Source of the DNA: Maricaulis sp048270265
GTDB lineage: Bacteria; Pseudomonadota; Alphaproteobacteria; Caulobacterales; Maricaulaceae
Assembly (NCBI RefSeq): GCF_048270265.1
Contig: NZ_JBLWTD010000006.1
Coordinates: forward strand, 62,001-126,000
Length of the DNA stretch: 64,000 nucleotides
Direction of reading: 5' to 3'
Position 1 is the stretch's first letter. Every line of letters begins with the position of its first letter. Position numbers and translations under genes: made by a program. The notes below the pieces were generated by a model that worked only from the letters and a program-made list of their open reading frames with translations, did no database searches and was not told the origin of the DNA. Positions 33,386 to 42,367 of this stretch are shown one piece after another.

Positions 33386-33771
33386 CGCTCGCAGGTTTGG
33401 TTTTCGAGGCACTTGTCGCCGGTTTGTTGCTGGTGGCCGTGGTCATGTGCTGGCGGGTCGATCGCCGTCTGAATGCGCTCAAGCGCGGCCAGGACGGCGT
33501 CCGCGAAGGCGTTATCGCGCTTAACGAAGCCACGGACCGTGCGCGTGCCAGCCTGGCCGCGCTCGAGCGGGCGACGACGGAGTCCGGCGAAGTCTTGCAG
33601 GCCCGTGTGCTCGAGGCACGCGGGCTGGCCGAGGAGCTGCGTCTGATGACCGGCCATGCCGACCGCACCGCCGACACGATTTCGCGCCGGCCGCAACGCC
33701 GCCGCGCTTCGGAAATCTTTCCCGAGGGTGCCGGCTCGTCCGTCATCAACGGCCTCAAGGATGTGAGATAG
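33382..33771 (+). CDS. DUF6468 membrane-anchored coiled-coil protein
   Basis: 129 residues: one transmembrane segment near the N-terminus (LVFEALVAGLLLVAVVMCW), then a long helix/coiled coil (DRRLNALKRGQDGVREGVIA, ATDRARASLAALERATTESG) and an Arg-rich tail (SRRPQRRRASEIFP). Proteins of this form sit between fliM and the MotE-like gene in alphaproteobacteria. Caulobacter PflI, a bitopic protein affecting flagellum position, is a possible relative, but I cannot show it. Coupled to fliM by ATGA overlap. Confidence 0.7.
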   Translation: MTLAGLVFEALVAGLLLVAVVMCWRVDRRLNALKRGQDGVREGVIALNEATDRARASLAALERATTESGEVLQARVLEARGLAEELRLMTGHADRTADTISRRPQRRRASEIFPEGAGSSVINGLKDVR

Positions 33772-33777
33772 TCCGTG

Positions 33778-34509
33778 ATGCGTGAACCCATGCGCCTGCT
33801 TGCTGTCCTCGCTATTCTGATGGGCGGCCTGTTCGCCCTCAAGGCGATTTCCGTCGCCAACGGCGCTGCCGACTGGTGGCAGGCCCATGCCACGACGATG
33901 GAGCAGCAGGGATCCGGCGATGCACCGGCCAGTGGGCATGACGATCCTGAGCCGGAGGCCGCAGCGCCGATCAGTCTGGGTACCGGCACGCCACCGGAGC
34001 CGGTGCCCGCCCCCGCGAGCAGCGCGTCTGACGAATTCGCCGCCCGGATCGCCAATGGCGTCCGCACCGCCGATGAGGAGCGGGTGATCTACCGCCTGCG
34101 CGAGCGTTCCGTCGAACTCGACCGCCGCGAAAGCGAGCTGGAAACGCGCGAAGCCCTGATGCTGGCCATGGAACAACGCGTCGATGCGAAGATCGGGGAA
34201 CTCAATGAATTGCGCGCCCAGATCGAGAGCCTCGCCGGCGATCTGACCGAGCGTGAGTCGGAAGACATGAATGTCATCGTTTCCTGGTATGCCGCCATGG
34301 ACGCCGGCGATGCCGCGACGCGGATTTCCAGCCTCGATCTGGATACCCAGTTGCAGATTGCCTCGCGCATGTCGCAACGGACCTTTGGCGGCATTCTCGC
34401 TGAAATGACGCCGCCGGCGGCGGCCAGCCTCACCGAGCGCATGGCCGCGCGCAGCAATCTTCCTGATACCGTGGCCGAGCTGGAGGCGCGGATTGCCGAA
34501 GGCGGCTAG
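33778..34509 (+). CDS. motE: MotE-like periplasmic flagellar motor protein
   Basis: 243 residues from the ATG at 33778; the GTG at 33775 and the ATG at 33787 are alternatives. N-terminal signal anchor (LLAVLAILMGGLFALKAISV), a Pro/Ala/Glu-rich linker (~40-85), then a coiled coil (RLRERSVELDRRESELETRE) and the MgtE-N-like helical domain (VIVSWYAAMDAGDAATRISS, IASRMSQRTFGGILAEMTPP). MotE is a MotC chaperone / motor accessory in rhizobia. The stop lies inside the next gene, whose TTG start at 34493 overlaps it by 17 bases. Confidence 0.72.
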   Translation: MREPMRLLAVLAILMGGLFALKAISVANGAADWWQAHATTMEQQGSGDAPASGHDDPEPEAAAPISLGTGTPPEPVPAPASSASDEFAARIANGVRTADEERVIYRLRERSVELDRRESELETREALMLAMEQRVDAKIGELNELRAQIESLAGDLTERESEDMNVIVSWYAAMDAGDAATRISSLDLDTQLQIASRMSQRTFGGILAEMTPPAAASLTERMAARSNLPDTVAELEARIAEGG

Positions 34510-37500
34510 ACATATCGGCTCCCTGTCCGGTCTGGCGCTCGCCTGTCTGCTGAGCTCGACCGCCCTGGCCCAGACGTTCGGTGATGTCCGTGTCGAGCGC
34601 AGTGGCGCAACTGCGCGCATTGTTATCGATTACGATGACGAGGTCGGGGATGCGTCCGCGACGGCCGCTGTTGAATATTCTGTCCTGATCGTCCGTCTGG
34701 GCGAGGCCTTGCAGGCCGATGTCTCGTCACTGGCTGACGAGATCGGTGCGCTGGCAGCCCGGGCGCGGCTCGACGCCGACGGCGCGACCTTGCGCATCGC
34801 CCTGACAGGGCCGGTCGAGACCCATATTACCAGCAGCTATGACCAGGTGGCGATCGATCTCGCTCCGCCGGGCACGCCGGCACTGGCGCCGATCATCTCG
34901 CCGCGCGAACAGGCCGAGCGCGACGCCGCGGCGCGGGCCGCCGAAATTGCCGCCAACGCGCCAGTGGGGCCGCCACCGATCGATCCGGTGCCGGTACAGT
35001 ATCGCGTTGGCCAGACCACTGAATATACAAGGCTGGAGCTGATCTGGCCGCATGCTGTTCCGTTTGAGCTCAGCCAGAACGGCGATGTCGCCGAATTGCG
35101 CTTCAGCGAACCTGCGGAGATTGCGCTCGGCCGTCTCACCGGCTCGCCGCCGAATTTCCTGCGCACGGCATCGCAGGAACGCGATGGCAATGACTGGACC
35201 CTGCGGCTGGAGCTCGAGCCCGGCGTTCAGGCGCGAGCCTGGACCGATGGTGCGCGGGTGAATATTGACCTGCCGGACCCGGCGGCTGCCGACGCGGCCG
35301 CTCTGCTGGCGCAAATGGCCAGCTTCGGCACGCCGGCTGACGCACCGTCCGCGCCGGCCCCTGCCGAGCCCGAACACGAAGACACTCATCCTGCCGCGAC
35401 TGATACCGGACCGACTGACCCGCTGACACAAGCCGCCGATGCCGGCCCGGCGCGAATTGCGCCGACGGGTGAAGTGCCGCTCATGCAGGTCGCAGAATCT
35501 GTGACACCTGCCGCGACCCTCGACCCGGTGCCGGAAAATGGCATCGTCGAGGTGAGCCTTGCCGTCGCGAATGGCGATCTGCGGGCTGAGTTTCCCTGGG
35601 CTGCTCCGGTTGGCGCGGCGATCTTTCGGCGTGGCGATGCAATCTGGATCGTGTTCGATGCGGCAGCGGCACTGCAGCTGGGTCAGTTCCCGCAGGGACC
35701 CCACGCGCATGTCCGCGATTATGAAGTTCTCCAGGGCGCTGATTACTCCGCGGTGCGGCTGGTCACCTCCGGGGTCACCCAGGCCGAGGCCCGCATTGAT
35801 GGCGGACGCTGGATCATTGTGTTCAGCGACCGGATCGATGCCCCGCCACGCCCGGTCCAGATCCGCCGCGATGCCCGCCGCGACCGGCCGGGCCGTATTC
35901 TGATCGGGCTCGAGGGCGCGCACGCCATCCGCTGGGTTCCTGACCCTGTGGTCGGCGACCGCATTGCCGTGGTGACCGCGACCGGCCCGGTTCAGGGGCT
36001 GATCTCGCGGCGCGATTTTGTCGGCGGGGCGTTGTTGCCGTCGGCTCATGGCGGCGCTGTGGAAGTTGTGGCCGAGGATCTGGAACTTGATTTGATCGGT
36101 GCCGGCGCCGCGATCGGCCGTCCGGGTGGCCTCGATTTGACGCCGGCCGGCGGGCCGCTCAGCGCGAGCGGTGCCAATGCCGCCGCCCTGGCTTCGCCAG
36201 CGATGATGCATTTTGCCGAATGGCGGGGCGAGGGGCCCTTCACCCCGGCCTGGAATGCACGCCTGCGGCAGTCCGCTCTCGAGGACAGCTCCGAGAGCCG
36301 TATCGCCCTGGCGCGCTTCCTGCTGGCGCGCAATATGGCGCCGGAAGCGCTGGGCATGCTCGATTTTGCCATCGACCGCGAGCCACAGCTTGCCAATGAT
36401 TCCCAGGTGCGCGCGCTGCAGGCGGTCGCCTCCTACCAGATGCACCGTCTCGACGATGCGGCCAACTATCTCGCCGATCCCTCATTGCTGCTCGATCCGG
36501 CGGCCGATCTGTGGCGCGGCATGGTCGCTGTCGGGCTGGAACGCTGGCCGGACGCGCGCCGGCGCCTGCTGGCCGGCCAGGCCGTGGCCGGCAGCTATCC
36601 GCCGGAATGGCAGGCCCGTTTCGCGGTGGCCCAGGCACGGGCCGCGCTCGAACTGGGTGATATCGCTGCCGCCCAGGATTATCTCTACCGCGTCGATGCG
36701 GGTGAGCCCGATGCCCGCACCCGGCTGGACGCCGCCTATATTGCGGCGCGCGTGGAAGCGGAAATGGGCAATCCGGATGAAGCCATCCGCCGTTTCGAAA
36801 ACCTCGCCGAGTCCGGCGTGCCTCCGCTTGAGGCGCAGGCCCTGTACGAACTCTACCGGCTGGAAGTCGCCGATGGACGCATTACCCGCGAAGAGGCGAT
36901 CGACGGGCTTGAAAACCTTCGCTTCCGCTGGCGCGGCGACACGATCGAACTTGATACCGTGCGCCTGCTGGGCGAGCTCTATGTGCAGTCGGGCAGTTTC
37001 GCGCGCGGCCTGCAGACCATGAGTACGGCGCAATCGCGTTTCCCCGAGACCGAGGCCGGACGCCGGATCGGCGAGGACATGGTTTCGATCTTTCGCCGCC
37101 TCTTCCTTGATGGCGAAGCCGACCGGATGGATCCGGTTGAGGCCGTCGCGATCTTCTATCAGTACCAGCACCTTGCCCCGATCGGGTCCGATGGCGACCG
37201 CATGATCCGGCGGCTGGCCGACCGCCTGATTGCCTTTGATCTGCTGGGCCCGGCGTCAGAACTGCTGCAGCACCAGGTCGGTTGTCATCGCATCAGTGAG
37301 GGCACTGATTGCACCTACCGCCTGCGCGAGCCGACGGCGCGGGCGCGTGTCGCCACCGATCTCGCCGTGGTTTACCTGATGGACCATCGCTACGAGGACG
37401 CCCTCAATACCATCCGTAGCTCACGCGTGGCCGGTCTGCCCGAAACACTGGTCGACGAGCGCTATCTGCTCGAGGCCCGCGCGCTGTCCGAACTTGGCCG

Positions 37501-37927
37501 TCACGAGCAGGCGCTGGAACTGATCCAGGATGACCAGTCGCCGGCTGCCGCCCGCTTGCGGGCCGATGTGACCTGGGCCCAGCGCGACTGGCCCAATACA
37601 GGCCGCCGCCTGGAGGCGCTCCTCGGTAACCGCTATCTCGATCCGGCACCGCTGACCCCGTCGGAACAATCCGATCTGGTTCGCGCGGCCATTGCCTATT
37701 CCATGTCGGGAGACCGCGCCGCTGCGGGCCGGCTCGGCCGCCGTTACGGCGAAGCGATGTCGACCACCGAAGGGGGCGCCGCGTTCGAGGTCCTGACCGA
37801 TGATGATATCCCGCCGGGTAATGTCCGTTTCTCGGATCTGGCGGCGCGGATTGCCAGCATCGACACGCTCGATGCCTTCATGGAACCCTTCCGGGCCCGC
37901 TTCAATAATGGCAGTGGACCGGCCTGA
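34493..37927 (+). CDS. Large periplasmic AMIN-like/TPR protein in the fliLM operon
   Basis: 1144 residues starting at TTG (34493), supported by GGAGG at 34482-34486, six bases upstream, and a signal peptide (LSGLALACLLSSTALAQ). Residues ~30-130, ~160-260 and ~345-440 look like repeated beta-domain modules of the AMIN type (ATARIVIDYDDEVGDASATA, RLELIWPHAVPFELSQNGDV, VFDAAAALQLGQFPQG). A Pro/Ala linker (~275-330) separates them. From ~600 to ~1100 helical TPR-like repeats follow (ALEMARFLLARNMAPEALGM-type helices; IAARVEAEMGNPDEAIRRFE). I recognise no enzyme motif. Coupling to motE and the periplasmic address suggest a motor or peptidoglycan-attached scaffold (inference). Confidence 0.72.
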   Translation: MPKAARHIGSLSGLALACLLSSTALAQTFGDVRVERSGATARIVIDYDDEVGDASATAAVEYSVLIVRLGEALQADVSSLADEIGALAARARLDADGATLRIALTGPVETHITSSYDQVAIDLAPPGTPALAPIISPREQAERDAAARAAEIAANAPVGPPPIDPVPVQYRVGQTTEYTRLELIWPHAVPFELSQNGDVAELRFSEPAEIALGRLTGSPPNFLRTASQERDGNDWTLRLELEPGVQARAWTDGARVNIDLPDPAAADAAALLAQMASFGTPADAPSAPAPAEPEHEDTHPAATDTGPTDPLTQAADAGPARIAPTGEVPLMQVAESVTPAATLDPVPENGIVEVSLAVANGDLRAEFPWAAPVGAAIFRRGDAIWIVFDAAAALQLGQFPQGPHAHVRDYEVLQGADYSAVRLVTSGVTQAEARIDGGRWIIVFSDRIDAPPRPVQIRRDARRDRPGRILIGLEGAHAIRWVPDPVVGDRIAVVTATGPVQGLISRRDFVGGALLPSAHGGAVEVVAEDLELDLIGAGAAIGRPGGLDLTPAGGPLSASGANAAALASPAMMHFAEWRGEGPFTPAWNARLRQSALEDSSESRIALARFLLARNMAPEALGMLDFAIDREPQLANDSQVRALQAVASYQMHRLDDAANYLADPSLLLDPAADLWRGMVAVGLERWPDARRRLLAGQAVAGSYPPEWQARFAVAQARAALELGDIAAAQDYLYRVDAGEPDARTRLDAAYIAARVEAEMGNPDEAIRRFENLAESGVPPLEAQALYELYRLEVADGRITREEAIDGLENLRFRWRGDTIELDTVRLLGELYVQSGSFARGLQTMSTAQSRFPETEAGRRIGEDMVSIFRRLFLDGEADRMDPVEAVAIFYQYQHLAPIGSDGDRMIRRLADRLIAFDLLGPASELLQHQVGCHRISEGTDCTYRLREPTARARVATDLAVVYLMDHRYEDALNTIRSSRVAGLPETLVDERYLLEARALSELGRHEQALELIQDDQSPAAARLRADVTWAQRDWPNTGRRLEALLGNRYLDPAPLTPSEQSDLVRAAIAYSMSGDRAAAGRLGRRYGEAMSTTEGGAAFEVLTDDDIPPGNVRFSDLAARIASIDTLDAFMEPFRARFNNGSGPA

Positions 37928-37992
37928 TCAATGCGAGGGAAGGTCTGCGGGCAATAGCCTCGGATTCCCTGATGCCGGCGGTCAGCCGTTCG

Positions 37993-38742
37993 TCACCCGA
38001 TTGTGCCGAAACTCTGCACCAATGCCCCGGTCACCAGTCGCCAGCCATCGACCAGCACGAAGAAGATCAGCTTGAACGGCAGTGAGATCACCACTGGCGG
38101 CAGCATCATCATGCCCATGGACATCAGGATCGAGGCGACGACCAGGTCGATCACCAGGAAGGGGATGAAGAGCAGGAAGCCGATCTCGAAGGCACGGCGC
38201 AGTTCGGAGATCATGAAGGCCGGCGCGACAACGAAGAATGAGGCGTCGGCCGGGGTCTCGGGCACTTCCTCCTGGGACATGCCGATGAACAGGCCGAGAT
38301 CATCCTCGCGGGTATGCATCAGCATGAAGGTCTTTACGGGCCCGGTGGTGAGATCGAAGGCTTCCGTGAGCTCGATCTCGTTGTTCAGCAGGGGTTCGAT
38401 GCCCTCATTGTAGGACTGGGTGAAGACCGGGGCCATGATGAAGGCCGTCAGGAAGATGGCGAGGCTGACGAGGACCGCATTGGGCGGGCTCTGCTGCAGG
38501 CCCAGCCCGGTGCGCAGGAGTGACAGCACCACGGTGATGCGCACGAAACTGGTCGTCATGATGACGATGGAGGGCGCCAGCGACAGGATGGTCATCAAGG
38601 CGACGAGCTGCAGCACGCGCTCGGTCAGACCGCCTTCGGTTCCGGTGTCGAGTGTGATCGACTGGGCCTGGGCACCGCCGCCAAACAGCAGGGCGGCGCC
38701 GATGGCAAACAGGGCGAGATAGAGCCAGAACGCCTTTTTCAT
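37993..38742 (-). CDS. fliP: Flagellar export apparatus protein FliP
   Basis: 249 residues: cleavable signal peptide-like N-terminus (MKKAFWLYLALFAIGAALL), SLAPSIVIMTTSFVRITVVL, LQQSPPNAVLVSLAIFLTAF, then the Cys-less central loop, FLLFIPFLVIDLVVASILMS, MGMMMLPPVVISLPFKLIFF. It is an inner-membrane core of the flagellar type III gate with FliQ and FliR. It overlaps fliO by four bases. Confidence 0.95.
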   Translation of the reverse strand: MKKAFWLYLALFAIGAALLFGGGAQAQSITLDTGTEGGLTERVLQLVALMTILSLAPSIVIMTTSFVRITVVLSLLRTGLGLQQSPPNAVLVSLAIFLTAFIMAPVFTQSYNEGIEPLLNNEIELTEAFDLTTGPVKTFMLMHTREDDLGLFIGMSQEEVPETPADASFFVVAPAFMISELRRAFEIGFLLFIPFLVIDLVVASILMSMGMMMLPPVVISLPFKLIFFVLVDGWRLVTGALVQSFGTIG

Positions 38743-39062
38743 GTCCCGGTATCCCCGTGATCCAGTGGTGTTTCGGCCGGCAGGTCATGGCTGGCCAGAA
38801 TGGTCTCTCGCTCGGCGCCCAGCAGAACAATGTGTTCGCGGTTATCGCTGCGGATGATCACGACGCGGCGGCGTGGATCGACGATCAGCGTCTCGCGGAT
38901 CTCGAGGCGGCGGGTGGTCGCCGTCAGGCCTCGCAGGCCGGTGATGCCCCTGAGGATCCAGCCACGCTGCACCGCATAGCCAAACAGTCCCATCGCGCCG
39001 AGCAGGCCCAGCAGGACCATCAGCGCGAGCAGGTATTGGTTCCAATCGATGATATCGTTCAT
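38739..39062 (-). CDS. fliO: Flagellar assembly protein FliO
   Basis: 107 residues, one transmembrane segment (YLLALMVLLGLLGAMGLFGY) and a basic cytoplasmic domain with LEIRETLIVDPRRRVVIIRS and LLGAERETIL, as in FliO. It stabilises FliP during export-gate assembly. Divergent from flgB across a CtrA box. Confidence 0.88.
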   Translation of the reverse strand: MNDIIDWNQYLLALMVLLGLLGAMGLFGYAVQRGWILRGITGLRGLTATTRRLEIRETLIVDPRRRVVIIRSDNREHIVLLGAERETILASHDLPAETPLDHGDTGT

Positions 39063-39108
39063 GGACAGGGCCGCGTGTCGCTTCCCTTCGCCTTGTGGGC
39101 CGATGCGG

Positions 39109-39124
39109 TTAAGCCAGCGTTAAC
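39109..39124. promoter_or_regulatory. CtrA box between fliO and flgB
   Basis: TTAA-GCCAGCG-TTAAC, a perfect TTAA-N7-TTAAC, 43 bases before the flgB ATG and 47 bases before fliO on the other strand. It could serve either or both divergent operons. Confidence 0.85.
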
Positions 39125-39166
39125 CGTGCGGGCGCAGCCTGAACTCCAATCACAAAGCGATTCGCC

Positions 39167-39583
39167 ATGCGACCCGATGACGTGCCCGTACTGGGGCTTT
39201 TGAAGCAATCAATGAGTTTCCACGCCCAGCGCCAGCGGGTGATCGCGGAGAATGTCGCCAACGCCAACACGCCCGGCTATGTCGCCCAGGACCTCGATCA
39301 GAACGAGTTCCAGCGCGTGCTCCAGGATCAGTTGCAGGCGCGCTCCGCTGCCAGCTCATCGGCCCGCAACGGTCCGAGCGTACCGGCACTGAGTTCGCCG
39401 ACGCGGCAGTGGCAATCGCAGGATGCCCCGGACTCCGAGACCACGGTCAATGGCAATTCGGTCGTGCTCGAGGAACAGATGATCCGGGCCAATGAAAACC
39501 GCCTGGAATACGAGAGCGCCTTGAGCCTCTACCAGAAGAGCCTGAGCATGATCCGCACGGCGATCCGCCAGGCCGGACGATAA
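39167..39583 (+). CDS. flgB: Proximal rod protein FlgB
   Basis: 138 residues. VLGLLKQSMSFHAQRQRVIA then ENVANANTPGYVAQDLDQNE is the FlgB/rod signature; the C-terminal VLEEQMIRANENRLEYESAL helix completes the D0 pair. It forms the proximal rod with FlgC and FliE. First gene of flgB-flgC-fliE, preceded by a CtrA box. Confidence 0.94.
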   Translation: MRPDDVPVLGLLKQSMSFHAQRQRVIAENVANANTPGYVAQDLDQNEFQRVLQDQLQARSAASSSARNGPSVPALSSPTRQWQSQDAPDSETTVNGNSVVLEEQMIRANENRLEYESALSLYQKSLSMIRTAIRQAGR

Positions 39584-39598
39584 GTGAGAGATTGAATC

Positions 39599-40012
39599 AT
39601 GGGAAACGCTTCAGACGCAATGCAGGTTTCGGCCTCGGGCATGCGAGCCCAGGCGGCCCGGATGCGGATCATTTCCGAGAACATCGCCAATGCCGACTCG
39701 ACCGCTCGCGAAGCGGGCGGTGATCCCTATCAGCGCCAGATCCCGGTCTTCGATACCGAGCTTGATCGCGCCACGGGGATCAATCGTGTGCGCATGACCG
39801 ATGTCGCCCAGGACAATTCCGATTTCACCCTCGAATTCGATCCGGGCCATCCGGCCGCCGACGAGGATGGCTATGTCCGCACCTCGAACGTCAACATGCT
39901 GGTCGAAATGATGGATATGCGCGAGGCGATGCGCACCTATGAGGCCAATCTGAACATGATTGAAAACAGCCGCAGCATGCAGGAGCGTGCGCTTGATCTT
40001 CTGCGCCGCTAG
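39599..40012 (+). CDS. flgC: Proximal rod protein FlgC
   Basis: 137 residues with SASGMRAQAARMRIISENIA, NADSTAREAGGDPYQRQIPV and the C-terminal NVNMLVEMMDMREAMRTYEA, the standard FlgC pattern. It follows flgB after 15 bases. Confidence 0.95.
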   Translation: MGNASDAMQVSASGMRAQAARMRIISENIANADSTAREAGGDPYQRQIPVFDTELDRATGINRVRMTDVAQDNSDFTLEFDPGHPAADEDGYVRTSNVNMLVEMMDMREAMRTYEANLNMIENSRSMQERALDLLRR

Positions 40013-40049
40013 CGCACAACGCTCAGAACGAGTTTGAAGGAGCCATTGC

Positions 40050-40361
40050 ATGGCAGCCGATCTTACCGGAGTACAGGCCTACCAGGCCGCTATCCGTTCC
40101 GCCCAGAATGTCGCCGGTGGCAGCGACAAGGCCGAGTCGCCGGAATTCGATTTTGGCAATCTGGTCGCCGACGCCATCAACCAGACCTCTGGCGCGCTGG
40201 GCAATGCCGAGCAGCTGACCGCCGCGTCGGCCACCGGCCAGGCCGAGATGATCGATGTTGCGACAGCCGTTTCGGCCGCCGAGATTTCGCTGGAAACCAT
40301 GGTCGCAGTCCGCGATGAAGTGGTTCGCGCCTACCAGGAAATCCTGCGCATGCCGATGTAG
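40050..40361 (+). CDS. fliE: MS-ring/rod junction protein FliE
   Basis: 103 residues with the FliE C-terminal block DVATAVSAAEISLETMVAVR then DEVVRAYQEILRMPM. It links the rod to the MS ring and ends this operon. The assembly gap at 40412 follows 50 bases later. Confidence 0.93.
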   Translation: MAADLTGVQAYQAAIRSAQNVAGGSDKAESPEFDFGNLVADAINQTSGALGNAEQLTAASATGQAEMIDVATAVSAAEISLETMVAVRDEVVRAYQEILRMPM

Positions 40362-40411
40362 GCTCGCCGCAGCGACCACCAACAAAAAGGGTTTCCCGAG
40401 CCTATCGGCGG

Positions 40412-40421
40412 NNNNNNNNNN
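40412..40421. other. Assembly gap (10 N)
   Basis: Ten Ns between fliE and the convergent DUF885 gene. The flanks (CTATCGGCGG on the left, GCCCGCGCG then TATCGGGCGG on the right) are GC-rich and complementary in part, so the gap probably sits in a strong terminator hairpin that blocked sequencing. The real missing length is unknown. Confidence 0.95.
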
Positions 40422-40469
40422 GCCCGCGCGATGCTATCGGGCGGCCCTTTGTCTGTCTGGCGTTCAGGC

Positions 40470-42356
40470 CTAGTGCGGTGTGGCCTCGATATAGTCCCGC
40501 ACGCGTTCTTCCAGGATCGCCAGCGGCATGGCGCCCTGGGTCAGGACGACATCGTGGAAGGCGCGGATGTCATAGGCCTCACCCAGCTCGGCTTCGGCGA
40601 TGCCGCGCAGACGCAGAATCTCCAGCATGCCGATCTTGTAGGCATTGGCCTGGCCCGGATAGACGATATAGCGGTCGATCGCGTTCTCGACATCGCCCTG
40701 CGGATTGGGCGTGTTTTCGGCGAGATAGTCGACAGCCTGCTGGCGCGACCACTGGTGATGGTGAATGCCTGTGTCGACCACGAGGCGGCAGGCCCGCCAC
40801 AGCTCCATCGCCAGGCGTCCGAAGTCGGAATAGGGGTCGGAATAGAAGCCGAATTCGAGCGGCAGATATTCGCTGTAGAGACCCCAGCCCTCGGTATAGG
40901 CGGTATAGCCGCCAAAGCGCCGGAAGGAGGGTACACCCTCGAGTTCCTGCATGATGGCCAGCTGCATGTGGTGGCCCGGAATGCCCTCATGATAGGCGAG
41001 CGCTTCCATCTGATAGGTCGGCATGTCGGCCATGTCGCGCAGATTGGCGTAATAATAGGCCGGCCGTGACCCGTCCGGCGCCGGACGGTTGTAGAAGGCC
41101 TTGCCGGCCGAAGCCTCGCGGAAAGGCTCGACCCGCCGCACTTCAAGCTCGGCGCGCGGGAAGGTGAAGAACATCTGCGGCAGCGTCTCGCGCATGGTGT
41201 CGATCAGTGCCGTGGCATCGGCGAGATAGGCTGTGCGGCCCGCCTCGTCGTTGGAATAGTAGAATTGCGGATCAGTGCGCATGAATTCGAAGAATTCCTG
41301 CAGGGAACCCTCGAAGCCGACCTGGGTCATGATGTCCTGCATCTCGCCATGGATGCGCGCGACTTCGGAGAGGCCGAGCTGGTGGATCTCCTCGGCCGAG
41401 ATATCCATCGTCGTGTAGCCGTTGAGCAGGTAATTGTAGAACTCACCGCCGTCGGGATGTTTCCAGACACCATCATCGCTGGTCGCGCTCTCGGCCTGTT
41501 CCTCGAACAGGGCGATGACGCGGTGATAGGCCGGCTCGACCACTTCGCGCAGGGCCGTTGAGGCCTCGGCGAGCAGACGTTCGCGTTCGGCATCATCAAT
41601 CTCGAGGCTGGTCACCTTGGCGCGGAAGTCCGACATCAGCGGGCTGTCCTGGCCATCCTCGAACGGAGCGCCGGAGATGATGTTGCGCGCTGTCGCGATC
41701 ATCGGCTCATAGGTCCAGTCCGGCGTCGAGACGCCGAGCTCGAAGGAACGCCGGGCGTTCTCGATATTCTGGTCCATATAGGCGCCGAAATTGCGCAGGC
41801 GGCCGATATAGGCCTCGGCATCGGCGACCGTGTCGACGCGGTGATTATTGATCAGGAAGGTCGGCGCATTCATGTGCGGACCCGAGCGCGGCGTGAAGGT
41901 ATAGCGATGATCGGCCCAGCGCTGGCCATCGGCCTCGCGTTGCACGTCGTATTCGAACAGACGCCAGGAAATCTGAGCGCTGTCGTTGAGCAGATCGAAG
42001 TCGAAATTCTCATGCATGTAGGCGAGATCGGCCTGGCTCAGTTCGTAGGATTCCCGATCGAAGGCCGGTGAGGCATCGCCCCACTGGTCATAATTGGTCT
42101 TGCGCCCGAGGAATGTCTGCATCATCGGCGAGCGGTCGACATCGCGCTGGAAGACCTCCTCGAACCAGGCATTGAGGCGTTCGGATTCGGCTGCAACGGC
42201 CTGGGTGTCCACCGCGGGCGTCGTATCCGAAGCCGGTGTCGCGGCAGGGGCTGGAGCAGCGGCATTGGTGTCGGTGTCCGAGCCGGTGGAGCCGGAACAG
42301 GCCGCCAGCAGGACGGCGAGGGCGGTACTGGCGAGGAGCGGTCTGAACTGTTTCAT
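40470..42356 (-). CDS. DUF885 metallopeptidase-like lipoprotein (copy 1)
   Basis: 628 residues. Lipobox ending at Cys20 (LAVLLAAC) and a Ser/Thr/Asp/Ala-rich linker indicate an outer-membrane or periplasmic lipoprotein. The DUF885 core carries the zinc-type motif YHEGIPGHHMQL near residue 455, together with YTEGWGLYSEYLPLEFGFYS (conserved Glu) and WRACRLVVDTGIHHHQWSRQ. DUF885 proteins resemble M2/M32-type gluzincins; peptide substrates are suspected but not known for this family. It is 11 bases after copy 2, so they probably share a transcript. It has the most divergent C-terminus. Confidence 0.85.
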   Translation of the reverse strand: MKQFRPLLASTALAVLLAACSGSTGSDTDTNAAAPAPAATPASDTTPAVDTQAVAAESERLNAWFEEVFQRDVDRSPMMQTFLGRKTNYDQWGDASPAFDRESYELSQADLAYMHENFDFDLLNDSAQISWRLFEYDVQREADGQRWADHRYTFTPRSGPHMNAPTFLINNHRVDTVADAEAYIGRLRNFGAYMDQNIENARRSFELGVSTPDWTYEPMIATARNIISGAPFEDGQDSPLMSDFRAKVTSLEIDDAERERLLAEASTALREVVEPAYHRVIALFEEQAESATSDDGVWKHPDGGEFYNYLLNGYTTMDISAEEIHQLGLSEVARIHGEMQDIMTQVGFEGSLQEFFEFMRTDPQFYYSNDEAGRTAYLADATALIDTMRETLPQMFFTFPRAELEVRRVEPFREASAGKAFYNRPAPDGSRPAYYYANLRDMADMPTYQMEALAYHEGIPGHHMQLAIMQELEGVPSFRRFGGYTAYTEGWGLYSEYLPLEFGFYSDPYSDFGRLAMELWRACRLVVDTGIHHHQWSRQQAVDYLAENTPNPQGDVENAIDRYIVYPGQANAYKIGMLEILRLRGIAEAELGEAYDIRAFHDVVLTQGAMPLAILEERVRDYIEATPH

Positions 42357-42367
42357 TTCTTGTCTTC

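Noticed and set aside
34727..36445. A 572-codon open frame opposite the large TPR protein
   Set aside because: Arg/Gly/His-rich shadow frame without domain evidence.
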